Source: an uncultured Prevotellaceae bacterium
GTDB lineage: Bacteria > Bacteroidota > Bacteroidia > Bacteroidales > Bacteroidaceae
Direction of reading: 5' to 3'
Assembly (NCBI GenBank): GCA_900315075.1
Contig: OMXV01000005.1
Span: forward strand, 124,001-188,000
DNA length: 64,000 nucleotides
The position numbers and the translations under genes were made by a program. Of the stretch, positions 44,220-52,117 are shown one piece after another (position 1 is the first letter of the stretch; the number at the start of each line of letters is the position of its first letter). The notes under the pieces are model-generated. The model had not been told where the DNA came from and ran no database searches. It was given only the letters and a program-made list of their open reading frames with translations.

Positions 44220-44720
44220 AACCAACTTTCCTTTTTCCCATTTATATTCCTCGTAGGTGGCGATGTCGTCCATGATTATGCGTGTGGTAATTCTTTTATT
44301 TTCAGGGCTAATGCTGGGACTGATAATCGCTGGCTCGCTCACTTCAATGAAAGAATGACTCTTTGTGTCCCATACATACCAATTGTACATAGCATTGTGC
44401 CCAGTGGCATTCATAAAGCCTGTGGATACCTGTAGGTCGGGGATACCGTCGAAATTGATGTCTTCTTCTTCGATATCACCACCCACAAACTGATCTGCTG
44501 GCACAGGCCAAGGCATTTCGCAGACAAGATGATGCTCCTTCCCGTCGGGTGTGTTGTAGGCAAGAAAAAGTTTTTCTATTTCTCCTTCTTCATTGGAGGG
44601 GGCTGCCAAAGGAAGCCATGTCAGTTGCTGGCGGATGGGGTCGCCTTTCTTCTTCATTCCTTGAGCTGACATGCCCATTGTCCATGTCAGCAACGCTAAT
44701 AGTAAATAAATCTTTTTCAT
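44196..44720 (-). CDS. Small secreted protein with a repeat-encoded end
   Basis: A 174-residue protein with a signal peptide (MGMSAQ). DINFDGIPDLQVSTG resembles a calcium-binding FG-GAP-type loop, and the following YNWYVWDTKSHSF recalls small XAC2610-like proteins. Function unknown. The terminal residues VNRFAYRF and the TAA lie inside hairpin element R3, so the natural end has been lost or extended. Two 65-bp stem-loop units with -7 boxes lie directly upstream. Confidence 0.75.
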   Translation of the reverse strand: MKKIYLLLALLTWTMGMSAQGMKKKGDPIRQQLTWLPLAAPSNEEGEIEKLFLAYNTPDGKEHHLVCEMPWPVPADQFVGGDIEEEDINFDGIPDLQVSTGFMNATGHNAMYNWYVWDTKSHSFIEVSEPAIISPSISPENKRITTRIIMDDIATYEEYKWEKGKLVNRFAYRF

Positions 44721-44746
44721 AGTGCTGAATTTAATAATTCATCAAG

Positions 44747-44891
44747 TTTTATGCAAAAATATAGCAAATTGAGCGCAATTAAGTTTACTTGTTTTGCTGA
44801 GATGCAGCATATTTTATGCAAAAATATAGCAAGTCGAGCGCAATCAAGTTTACTTGTTTTGCCGAGATGCAGCATATTTTATGCAAAGTTA
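44747..44891 (-). repeat. Two tandem 65-bp units with -7 boxes
   Basis: Units begin at about 44751 and 44816 and a third is partial. Each carries a minus-strand -7 box: TATTTTTG at 44754-44761 and 44819-44826, and TAACTTTG at 44884-44891, exactly 65 bases apart. Arms: AAAATATAGC / GCATATTTT outside, CAAGT tt ACTTG inside, with GAGCGCAAT and TTTTGCCGAGATGCAGC between. The gene at 44720 starts 27 bases after the nearest predicted transcript start. Confidence 0.85.
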
Positions 44892-44945
44892 GCATTTTTC
44901 TTGATTTTTTTTTATAAAAAAAAGAAATAATCTGATAAAAATATG

Positions 44946-44953
44946 TATTTTTG
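44946..44953 (+). promoter_or_regulatory. -7 box TATTTTTG for the GYF/dispanin-like gene
   Basis: Consensus match 95 bases upstream of the ATG. Confidence 0.55.
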
Positions 44954-45047
44954 CATATTCATTGTTGTGACTTCATCATTTGGATTGTTACATCATTGTT
45001 GGGTATGCTATTTTTATTATTAACTTTTTAACCTAATACAGTAATAT

Positions 45048-45599
45048 ATGTATTATTATATCGGACCAAACAATCAGCAGCAAGGACCTGTACCAGCAGA
45101 GCAACTTCTTTCACGGGGTGTGACAGGTGAGACCATGGTGTGGAAAGCAGGTATGGCTCAATGGCAAAAGGCTAAGGATGTACCTGAGCTTAAGCAATAT
45201 TTTGGTGCATCACCGTTTACAGTTGGTAATCCGTATGACAACCAATCTACACAATTCAACCAACCACCACCCAATTATAATGGAGGCTATGGAAATTATG
45301 GACCTCAATATGCAGGTCAATTCGGTGGTGCCCAACCCATGGGGCCGAAACCGGATAGTTACCTCGTTTGGGCTATTCTGACAACATTGTTCTGCTGTCT
45401 TCCATTCGGTATTGTTTCTATTGTTTATGCATCGAAAGTTGATTCTGCGTGGCGTATAGGACAGCAGGCCGAGGCAGAGGATAATTCAAATAAGGCTAAA
45501 AATTGGGCTTTGGCAAGTGCTTTGACCTCATTGGCCGTTTGGGTGATTTATATTATTATCATCGTAGCAACGGGTGCTTCTTTGGGCGCTTTCAGTTGA
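45048..45599 (+). CDS. GYF-like domain plus CD225/dispanin-type membrane protein
   Basis: The 183 residues begin with a GYF_2-like domain at about 1-50 (YYYIGPNNQQQGPVPAEQL; MVWKAGMAQWQKAKDVPEL). A Pro/Asn/Gln/Gly-rich linker follows at 60-100. The C-terminal 85 residues match the CD225/dispanin family: SYLVWAILTTLFCCLPFGIV and SIVYASKVD, then a second membrane helix. The GYF-like domain binds proline-rich peptides; the membrane part is related to interferon-induced transmembrane proteins. The GYF part is cytosolic. Followed 39 bases later by DUF2752, a recurrent pairing in this phylum. Function unknown. Confidence 0.87.
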   Translation: MYYYIGPNNQQQGPVPAEQLLSRGVTGETMVWKAGMAQWQKAKDVPELKQYFGASPFTVGNPYDNQSTQFNQPPPNYNGGYGNYGPQYAGQFGGAQPMGPKPDSYLVWAILTTLFCCLPFGIVSIVYASKVDSAWRIGQQAEAEDNSNKAKNWALASALTSLAVWVIYIIIIVATGASLGAFS

Positions 45600-45638
45600 T
45601 TAAAGTATGAACTGCTTTAAGCATAAAACTTGAAGTAG

Positions 45639-46037
45639 ATGCCCATATCTCAGGAAATAAAACAACGTCTGCCGTGGTTGATAATTGCGGCAGTCGTTCT
45701 TATATACCTGATTGTTAATTTCTTTTATGATCCAGAACAGACAACTTGGAGCCCAAAATGCATATTGCTGCAGCTGACAGGCTTCAAATGTCCTGGTTGT
45801 GGTTCTCAGCGTTTTGCATATCATCTCATGCATGGTGACATTTTGGGAGCGATACACTACAATTATTTTATCGCTTTGTTGTCTCCATATTTATTGTTAT
45901 TGTTATCGGGTGAGCTTTTGCCTTCCCGACGATGGCGACAGTATGTTCATACACATTTTGTCACTAAATTATTCGGGTTTTCCTATATCAGTCTTTATTT
46001 TATATGGTGGGTGCTGCGTAATATTTTGAATCTATAA
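45639..46037 (+). CDS. DUF2752 membrane protein
   Basis: The 132 residues match DUF2752: three membrane helices, the CPGCGSQRFAYHLMHGDILG motif between helices 1 and 2, and AIHYNYFIAL after it. Function unknown. The CPGC pair may bind metal or form a disulfide. Same transcript as the GYF/dispanin-like gene. Confidence 0.9.
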   Translation: MPISQEIKQRLPWLIIAAVVLIYLIVNFFYDPEQTTWSPKCILLQLTGFKCPGCGSQRFAYHLMHGDILGAIHYNYFIALLSPYLLLLLSGELLPSRRWRQYVHTHFVTKLFGFSYISLYFIWWVLRNILNL

Positions 46038-46089
46038 TGCCACCATATGGATGGGCCTTTGGAGAGGGGCTGGGGGTGAGGCTTCAAAC

Positions 46090-46126
46090 TTTGCAACTGA
46101 GTTGCGAAAACATTACCATACCTTTG
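46090..46126 (+). promoter_or_regulatory. Promoter and possible operator of the P-type ATPase gene
   Basis: A -7 box TACCTTTG lies at 46119-46126. A dyad TTTGCAAC tga GTTGCGAA (46090-46107, seven of eight pairs match) lies just upstream and could bind a metal-responsive repressor; this role is inferred from position only. Confidence 0.45.
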
Positions 46127-46154
46127 CAGCAGAATTTTAAAATAGTAAAGGATT

Positions 46155-48221
46155 ATGGCAAAAGAGAAAAATCATAAAAAAGAGTGTTGTCATTGTGGCT
46201 TAGAGCACGACCATCATCACGATGAACACGGTCATCACGACCATCACGAACGCCATCACGATGAACATGACCATGACGAACATCATCACGACCATCACCA
46301 TGAGCATGGTAGTTTGAAAAATAAGTTGGCACTCATTATCGTGTCGGCATTGTTATTGGTAGGCGCTGTCATCATTGAGAAAAATACAAATTTGCCTACA
46401 TGGCAACTGCTACTGATTTATCTCGTACCTTATTTATTAATAGGTCATGACACATTGAAGGAGGCGGCAGAGGGTATCGCACACGGCGAAGCATTCAATG
46501 AGCATTTGCTTATGTCGGTTGCTACATTGGGAGCCTTGGGCATTGGTTTCATGCCAGGGGCTGAGACAGAATTTCCCGAGGCTGTCTTTGTGATGCTGTT
46601 TTTTCAAATCGGTGAACTCTTCGAAGGCTATGCCGAGGGGAAAAGCCGAGACAGTATCTCCCATCTGATGGATATCCGCCCCGACACGGCAAATGTGGAG
46701 CATGATGGACAGATAGAAACTGTAGGTCCCGAACAGGTAGGAGTAGGGGAGACCATAGTAATACGCCCTGGCGAGAAGGTACCTCTGGATGGTGTGGTCA
46801 TAGAGGGAAAATCGAACCTTAACACTGTGGCTTTGACAGGCGAGAGCGTGCCACGTGAGGTTTCCGAAGGTGATGAAGTGTTCTCAGGATGTGTTAATCT
46901 GAGTGGTGTCATACGTCTGCGTGTGACGAAGAGTTTTGGAGAAAGCACCGTCTCTAAAATCATCAGTTTGGTGGAGAATGCCAACGAGCATAAGTCAAAA
47001 AGCGAGACATTTATTACCCGATTTGCCCGTGTCTATACTCCTATCGTGGTATTTGCTGCCATTGCTTTAGCTTTTTTGCCTCCTTTGTGGCTGTCGTTCT
47101 CCTTTGCCCCCATGCATTTCGAGGGTGCAGCCTTCTCCGCCCATTTTGCCACTTGGCTTCATCGTGCTCTGATTTTCCTTGTGGTGTCGTGTCCTTGTGC
47201 ACTGGTCATCAGCGTACCACTCACATTTTTCGGTGGTATTGGTGGGGCTTCACGTAAGGGTATCCTCGTGAAGGGTGCCAACTATCTTGATGCTCTCTCA
47301 AAAGTCTCGACAGTGGTATTCGACAAAACAGGAACGCTGACACACGGACAGTTCGCCGTGGATGTGGTGCATCCCGAACGTTATGATGAACGGCATGTTC
47401 TGCATCTGGCTGCTCATGTAGAGCATTTCTCCACGCATCCCATCGGAGCCGCTTTGCGAGACGCCTTTCCAGATGAGGCTACCGACGGCTGTACGGTGAG
47501 CGAGGTGGAGGAAGTCGCTGGTCATGGTATCAGTGCCCGTGTGGGCGGCAACCTTGTGTGTGTGGGCAACACCAAGATGATGGAGCGCGTAGGGGTGGAA
47601 TGGCACGACTGTGAACATGTTGGCACCATCATACATGTGGCTATCAATGGTGAGTATGCAGGTCACATCGTTATCAATGACAAGGTAAAGGACGACAGTG
47701 CCGAAGCCATCAGCCGCCTGAAGCAGATGGGTGTCAGCAAGACGGTCATGCTGACGGGCGACCGTCGCAAGGTGGGCGAGCATGTAGGACAAATGTTGGG
47801 TATCGATGAATATCATGCAGAATTGCTTCCTGCCGACAAGGTGTCGCGTGTGGAAAACCTTTTAATTGAGAAGCCAGAAGGTTCTACGCTGGCATTTGTT
47901 GGCGATGGTATTAACGATGCGCCAGTCTTGGCACGTGCCGACGTGGGTATAGCCATGGGTGGATTAGGTTCTGATGCTGCTATTGAAGCAGCTGATGTGG
48001 TGCTGATGGATGACAAACCGTCGAAGATAGCTACTGCCATCTCTATCGCTCGTCGTACCATCTCTATCGCTCGTCAGAATGTGGCATTCGCCATAGGTGT
48101 GAAAGTGGCTGTACTCATACTTGCCGCACTCGGTGTAGCCACTATGTGGATGGCGGTTTTCGCAGATGTTGGTGTCACAGTTCTCGCAGTGTTGAATGCC
48201 ATGAGAGCTCTGAAAATGTAA
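46155..48221 (+). CDS. zntA: Zinc/cadmium-exporting P1B-type ATPase
   Basis: The 688-residue efflux pump moves divalent metal ions out of the cytosol. The N-terminus (about 15-55) is a histidine-rich tail of HDHHH and HEH clusters in place of a heavy-metal-associated domain. Then come helices, TGESVPREV (actuator), the metal-site helix SCPCALVISVPL, the phosphorylation site DKTGTLT, the HP motif THPIG and the hinge GDGINDAPVLARADVGIAMG. CPC plus a polyhistidine tail favours zinc, cadmium or lead over copper. Likely induced by metal. A purine-rich repeat run follows at 48225-48345. Confidence 0.93.
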   Translation: MAKEKNHKKECCHCGLEHDHHHDEHGHHDHHERHHDEHDHDEHHHDHHHEHGSLKNKLALIIVSALLLVGAVIIEKNTNLPTWQLLLIYLVPYLLIGHDTLKEAAEGIAHGEAFNEHLLMSVATLGALGIGFMPGAETEFPEAVFVMLFFQIGELFEGYAEGKSRDSISHLMDIRPDTANVEHDGQIETVGPEQVGVGETIVIRPGEKVPLDGVVIEGKSNLNTVALTGESVPREVSEGDEVFSGCVNLSGVIRLRVTKSFGESTVSKIISLVENANEHKSKSETFITRFARVYTPIVVFAAIALAFLPPLWLSFSFAPMHFEGAAFSAHFATWLHRALIFLVVSCPCALVISVPLTFFGGIGGASRKGILVKGANYLDALSKVSTVVFDKTGTLTHGQFAVDVVHPERYDERHVLHLAAHVEHFSTHPIGAALRDAFPDEATDGCTVSEVEEVAGHGISARVGGNLVCVGNTKMMERVGVEWHDCEHVGTIIHVAINGEYAGHIVINDKVKDDSAEAISRLKQMGVSKTVMLTGDRRKVGEHVGQMLGIDEYHAELLPADKVSRVENLLIEKPEGSTLAFVGDGINDAPVLARADVGIAMGGLGSDAAIEAADVVLMDDKPSKIATAISIARRTISIARQNVAFAIGVKVAVLILAALGVATMWMAVFADVGVTVLAVLNAMRALKM

Positions 48222-48356
48222 TAGGGCTGAGAAGTGAGAGGTAAGAAGTAAGAGAATACCTCTGCAGCTTCCGCCCATTCACCCCACTTAAGTGCAGCAG
48301 AATATTCTTTAACTCCTAACTTCTAACTTCTAACTCCTAACTAAAAAACAACTCCT
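48222..48356. repeat. Purine/pyrimidine-biased low-complexity repeats
   Basis: GAGAGGTAAGAAGTAAGAG (48233-48253) and TAACTTCTAACTTCTAACTC (48315-48340) resemble the runs at 39635-39667 and 49935-49978. No gene. Confidence 0.6.
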
Positions 48357-48770
48357 ATGATACAACAAATTGAAATCACATTGAAATCTATGTCGAGAGG
48401 GTTTCATTTAGTGACCTCTGACATCATCAGGCAACTACCTAAATTACCAAAGACAGGTATTGTCAATATCTTCACCAAACATACCAGCTGTGGACTGAGT
48501 ATCAACGAGAACTATGACCCTGATGTCCGGACCGACATGGAGACGATTTTCAATCGTTTAGTGCCTGAAAACCGTCCAGAATATGTTCACACTCTTGAAG
48601 GCTCTGACGATATGCCAGCTCATGCTAAATCGGTACTTAGTGGTGTCAGTCTGACTATCCCCATCACCAATGGTCGCCTCAACTTAGGCACATGGCAGGG
48701 CATATACTTCAACGAATACCGCAACTATGGCGGCACTCGGAAGCTTGTCGTCACAATTGTTGGAGAGTAA
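48357..48770 (+). CDS. yjbQ: YjbQ family protein (UPF0047)
   Basis: The 137 residues match the YjbQ trimer family throughout: GIVNIFTKHTSCGLSINENY, then EGSDDMPAHAKSVLSGVSL and TIPITNGRLNLGTWQGIYF. Members have weak thiamine phosphate synthase activity; the physiological role is unsettled. Single gene with a strong terminator downstream. Confidence 0.94.
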   Translation: MIQQIEITLKSMSRGFHLVTSDIIRQLPKLPKTGIVNIFTKHTSCGLSINENYDPDVRTDMETIFNRLVPENRPEYVHTLEGSDDMPAHAKSVLSGVSLTIPITNGRLNLGTWQGIYFNEYRNYGGTRKLVVTIVGE

Positions 48771-48794
48771 TGTGGATATGTCTTATTAAATTGA

Positions 48795-48836
48795 GCACTG
48801 AGGCATAGAAAGCTGATTCTGTGCCTCAGTGCTTTT
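48795..48836 (+). terminator. Rho-independent terminator after yjbQ
   Basis: GCACTGAGGCA (48795-48805) and TGCCTCAGTGC (48822-48832) form an 11-bp perfect stem followed by TTTT. It lies between convergent genes. Confidence 0.9.
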
Positions 48837-48864
48837 GTAATCAATAGATTTTGTTTTATGATAG

Positions 48865-49290
48865 TCAGAGGGTAGTTGAATTTATAATCTCCCTCAACAC
48901 ATTATATATTTCTTCCTCCCTCTCGTATGGATGAATATGGAAATAGGGATTTCCGGTGAGCATGGCGGAAAGTTGGCATTTGGTATGGTCGTAGAAGATA
49001 TGGCAAGGAATGCCTAACTTTTCGGCATAGGCTAATTCATACCCTACACCCAACGAAGGACAGGTACATTCGGCTATCAGCAAATCTGCTTGTTGAAGCC
49101 AACCTGTGTCTTGATTGAAGATAGCAGCGTCTTGTGCCCTTCCTTGATCCAAGGCACTAAGTTCCAAATTGCCTACATGCTCCGTGAGCACTACGTCGGT
49201 CTGCTGCATAAAGGTAATCATCCGATGGTATAGTTCCGCATCCACACGTCCACCACGGATAGACCCAGCAAAATAAATCTTCTTTTTCAT
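48865..49290 (-). CDS. 2'-deoxynucleoside 5'-phosphate N-hydrolase-like (DNPH1/Rcl family)
   Basis: The 141 residues match the nucleoside deoxyribosyltransferase/DNPH1 fold: IYFAGSIRGGRVDAELYHRM at the start, VVLTEHVGNLEL, the catalytic region GWLQQADLLIAECTCPSLGV and GYELAYAEKLG. DNPH1 splits deoxynucleoside monophosphates and cleans the nucleotide pool. The usual motif before GWL is IFxRD; here it reads IFNQDTGWL, so the arginine is replaced. Ends three bases before the next gene's stop. Confidence 0.87.
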   Translation of the reverse strand: MKKKIYFAGSIRGGRVDAELYHRMITFMQQTDVVLTEHVGNLELSALDQGRAQDAAIFNQDTGWLQQADLLIAECTCPSLGVGYELAYAEKLGIPCHIFYDHTKCQLSAMLTGNPYFHIHPYEREEEIYNVLREIINSTTL

Positions 49291-49293
49291 AGC

Positions 49294-49908
49294 TTAGTGT
49301 CTCTTATATGTTGCTTTTTTCTTGGCACCTTTTCTTGCAGCCTTGTTGGCAGTTCCTTTTTTGGCAGTGTTTGCATTGTGGGCATTGCTCTTGTTCGAAG
49401 TTCTCATTTTGGGTAGGTTCTCGGTGGTAATGCCAGATTCTAATTTCTCAAACCAGGGTGCAAAGAAACTCCTCAATTTAGCGTATGCATTGGAAGCGCC
49501 AGAGTTGGGGGATGTAGTGTGCCAACGTGCGGAGATGACATCGCCAGAGTCGTATTTTATCAAAACGCTATATTCATGGCCACCCTCAATCATTTCTTCT
49601 TCTACGTAGTTGTTGATAGCAAACATTCCCTCGTCGTGAATCAATTTCTGTAGCTCTTTCACAATGCTGGGTAATACTTCATAATCACCTTTTATACATT
49701 CGGCGAAGTGGCATCTTTCGTGAAGAACAATCTCAATTTTAGGCGTCTTACCAGGTTCGACTGTCAACGTACCATAGTCGGTGCCCATGTGGGCGACACC
49801 CTCGTCGGTGACATTGCAGTAAATCAGATTTCCCCGTGGCTCAATCTGTGCATAAAGGCCCAACATGCACATTGTCAGTGTAAATAATAAGATTAGTCTT
49901 TTTCTCAT
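49294..49908 (-). CDS. Secreted protein with lysine-rich tail
   Basis: A 204-residue protein with a signal peptide (GLYAQ). The body is a mixed alpha/beta domain (TVEPGKTPKIEIVLHERCHF) of unknown family. The last 40 residues are Lys/Ala/Asn/Thr-rich (KKGTANKAARKGAKKKATYK) and strongly basic, which could bind nucleic acid or acidic glycans. Three bases from the DNPH1-like gene, so cotranscribed. Function unknown. Confidence 0.75.
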   Translation of the reverse strand: MRKRLILLFTLTMCMLGLYAQIEPRGNLIYCNVTDEGVAHMGTDYGTLTVEPGKTPKIEIVLHERCHFAECIKGDYEVLPSIVKELQKLIHDEGMFAINNYVEEEMIEGGHEYSVLIKYDSGDVISARWHTTSPNSGASNAYAKLRSFFAPWFEKLESGITTENLPKMRTSNKSNAHNANTAKKGTANKAARKGAKKKATYKRH

Positions 49909-49934
49909 AGCATATTTGGTTTTAAGTTTATGGT

Positions 49935-50051
49935 TAGTGGTGAGAGGTAAGAGATGAGAGGTAAGGGGTGAGAGGTTAGATTTTCAATGTTCAATGTTCA
50001 TTTTCAATTTTCAATGTTCAATTTTCAATGTTCAATTTTCAATTTTCAATC
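49935..50051 (-). repeat. Purine-rich run followed by the TTGAAGATTGAAAATTGA repeat
   Basis: GGTGAGAGGTAAGAGATGAG and related words (49935-49978) are followed by many minus-strand copies of ATTGAAAATTGAACATTGAA. The last copy encodes KIEN and the stop of nhaC at 50039. Confidence 0.9.
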
Positions 50052-51457
50052 TTTTTCCTCCTGATTCTCCACCCAATGGCAGCCACTGTGATACTGACGA
50101 TGGGGGAGAGGAGATTGAAGAAACAGTAGGGCAGATACGTGAGTGTGGCAACGCCCAGCACCGTGCTTTGCGTCAGACCGCAGGTGTTCCATGGTACGAG
50201 TACAGAGGTTACGGTGCCGCCGTCCTCGCAGGAACGGCTGAGCAGTCGTGGCTCATATCCCATCTTGGTATACATGTCTTTGAACATCGAACTGGTGAGG
50301 ATGATGGATAAAAACTGGTCGGCGGTGGTAATGTTGAGGAAGGCTGCACATCCCACGGTGGATGCCACCAGTGAGGCTGTCCCCCTTACCAAGCGTCGGA
50401 AGTAGTTCATGATTTCTTGTAATTGCCCCGTGGCGGTCAATGCTCCCGCAAATACTTGGGCACTGATGATGAGCCAGATGGTAGGCATCATGCCTGCCAT
50501 GCCTCGGGTAGCAACCAGTTTGTCTAAGGATTCCACACCGGTTGAGATGTGGGTGGAGTCGTAGAAGGCACGGATAGCACCTTCGTAAAGCCGCAGGAAA
50601 CCTTGGTCGCCAGTAATACCAGCAATTTCTCTTAGTCGGTCGGGTTGTACGAGCAATGCCACCACGGCTGCTATCAATGCTGCAAGGAAAAGCACCACCA
50701 ACGATGGCCAGCGGCGAGCTATCATCAGTCCCATTCCCACAGGTACTAAGAGCAACCATGGGGATATGACAAATGTATGCGACAGTCCATCCATGAACAT
50801 CTGTACGTCGCCAGTGCCAGAAACATTAATCAAAAGACCTGCGGTTAAGAATATTACGAGGGCTACAAAAAATGTAGGAACCGTGGTCTGCATCATATAC
50901 TTGATATGGGTGAAAAGTGGTGTACCCACCACACTGGAGGCCAGTACGGTGGTGTCGGAGAGTGGCGACAGCTTATCACCGAAGTAGGCGCCGCTGATAA
51001 TAGCTCCTGCTATCCATCCGTCACCGAAGCCCATTGCCTTGCCAATACCAAACAATGCTACTCCTACGGTGGCAATCGTTGTCCATGACGAACCAATCAT
51101 CAAACTCACCAAGGCGCAGATGATGCATGTGGTTACCAAAAACCATTGGGGGGAGAGAATCTGCAAACCATAGTAAATCATCGTGGGGACAATGCCAGAA
51201 ACCATCCAAGTGCCACTGATGGCACCGATGAGCAATAAAATAATGATTGAGGGAGTACAGCTGGCAACTTTCTTAGTGATTTCTTTGTCTAAATCGGCCC
51301 ACTTCAATCGTTTCGTCATCCACCCTACAAGCACACAAACGCCAGAGGCGATAATCAGCGAAACCTGACTGGCACCATCGAGTGTGGCATTGCCAAAGAC
51401 GGAAATGCAACACACCAACAGGGCTATGAGGACGATAAATGGAATGAAAGCAAACAT
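50039..51457 (-). CDS. nhaC: Na+/H+ antiporter, NhaC family
   Basis: The 472-residue inner-membrane protein has about 11 helices and NhaC motifs: GTWMVSGIVPTMIYYGLQIL, MIGSSWTTIATVGVALFG, AGAIISGAYFGDKLSPLSDT and CAAFLNITTADQFLSIIL. It exchanges sodium for protons and may serve the sodium cycle of the cell. The end RRKKIEN is repeat-encoded. A tandem array with -7 boxes and a leader hairpin lie upstream. Confidence 0.92.
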   Translation of the reverse strand: MFAFIPFIVLIALLVCCISVFGNATLDGASQVSLIIASGVCVLVGWMTKRLKWADLDKEITKKVASCTPSIIILLLIGAISGTWMVSGIVPTMIYYGLQILSPQWFLVTTCIICALVSLMIGSSWTTIATVGVALFGIGKAMGFGDGWIAGAIISGAYFGDKLSPLSDTTVLASSVVGTPLFTHIKYMMQTTVPTFFVALVIFLTAGLLINVSGTGDVQMFMDGLSHTFVISPWLLLVPVGMGLMIARRWPSLVVLFLAALIAAVVALLVQPDRLREIAGITGDQGFLRLYEGAIRAFYDSTHISTGVESLDKLVATRGMAGMMPTIWLIISAQVFAGALTATGQLQEIMNYFRRLVRGTASLVASTVGCAAFLNITTADQFLSIILTSSMFKDMYTKMGYEPRLLSRSCEDGGTVTSVLVPWNTCGLTQSTVLGVATLTYLPYCFFNLLSPIVSITVAAIGWRIRRKKIEN

Positions 51458-51477
51458 GGCATTCTCACTTTTGACTG

Positions 51478-51745
51478 CAAAGATAGTGCAAGGCGAATGA
51501 AATGCAAAATAAAAGTCATTTTATTTTCACACCTGAGCCGCCGCCTATCTTATCCAAAGATAGTGCAAGGCGAATGAAATGCAAAATAAAAGTCAATTTA
51601 TTTTCATACCTGAGCCGCCGCCTATCTTATCCAAAGATAGTGCAAGGCGAATGAAATGCAAAATAAAAGTCATTTTATTTTCATACCTGAGCCGCTGCCT
51701 ATCTTATTTAAAGATAGTGCAAGGCGAATGAAATGCAAAATAAAA
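51478..51745 (-). repeat. Tandem 77-bp array with -7 boxes upstream of nhaC
   Basis: Units start at 51478, 51555, 51632 and 51709 (last partial). Arms are AAGATAG / CTATCTT outside and AAATAAAA / TTTTATTT inside, with GCAAGGCGAATGAAATGC and CCTGAGCCGCCGCC between. The first three units carry the minus-strand -7 box TATCTTTG at the same position; the fourth has TATCTTTA. The first is 21 bases from the nhaC start. Confidence 0.93.
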
Positions 51746-51748
51746 ATA

Positions 51749-51780
51749 CCCCGACTCACGTCGGGGCATTTTCCTTTTTT
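51749..51780. terminator. CCCCGAC/GTCGGGG hairpin between divergent genes
   Basis: CCCCGAC (51749-51755), loop tcac, GTCGGGG (51760-51766), with a T-rich run on both strands. On the minus strand it lies about 70 bases after a predicted transcript start and ahead of the tandem -7 boxes of nhaC, so it may end a short transcript or act as an attenuator. Confidence 0.75.
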
Positions 51781-51839
51781 GAATGTTTCAGCAGTTTTGT
51801 TTATGTAGTTATTCCTATTGAAAATCGATTTAACGAGGG

Positions 51840-51847
51840 CAAAGGTA
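51840..51847 (-). promoter_or_regulatory. -7 box TACCTTTG for a possible short transcript before nhaC
   Basis: Minus-strand consensus match; the predicted start is near 51833 and the hairpin above would end it after about 90 bases. Confidence 0.45.
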
Positions 51848-52044
51848 GAGATAAAATTGATTTAAATCAAATATTTGTGCTTTTATGGGCGAAAAAACTA
51901 CGTAAACGTTTACAGAAAACGTAGAGTCGATGCTTGTTTTCTCCCTATAATTTGGTAATATAGTGCATCTATTGTTGTTTTATAAATTGTATGAAAGGGT
52001 GTTTTAAATTTTTTAACGAACAAAAAGTAAAAAAAATCAGAGTT

Positions 52045-52078
52045 TTTGTGTGTTTTTGTTGCTAAAAGTGTATTTTTG
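52045..52078 (+). promoter_or_regulatory. nagB promoter
   Basis: -33-like TTTG at 52045-52048 and -7 box TATTTTTG at 52071-52078, 22 bases apart (19-21 is usual). Leader about 33 bases. Confidence 0.6.
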
Positions 52079-52117
52079 CAAGCAATTTTTCAAACTAAAC
52101 ACATAAAATATATTTGT

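Noticed and set aside
51733-51924. 63-codon plus-strand ORF
   Set aside because: It starts inside the 77-bp repeat and runs through the terminator hairpin; no similarity to a known protein.
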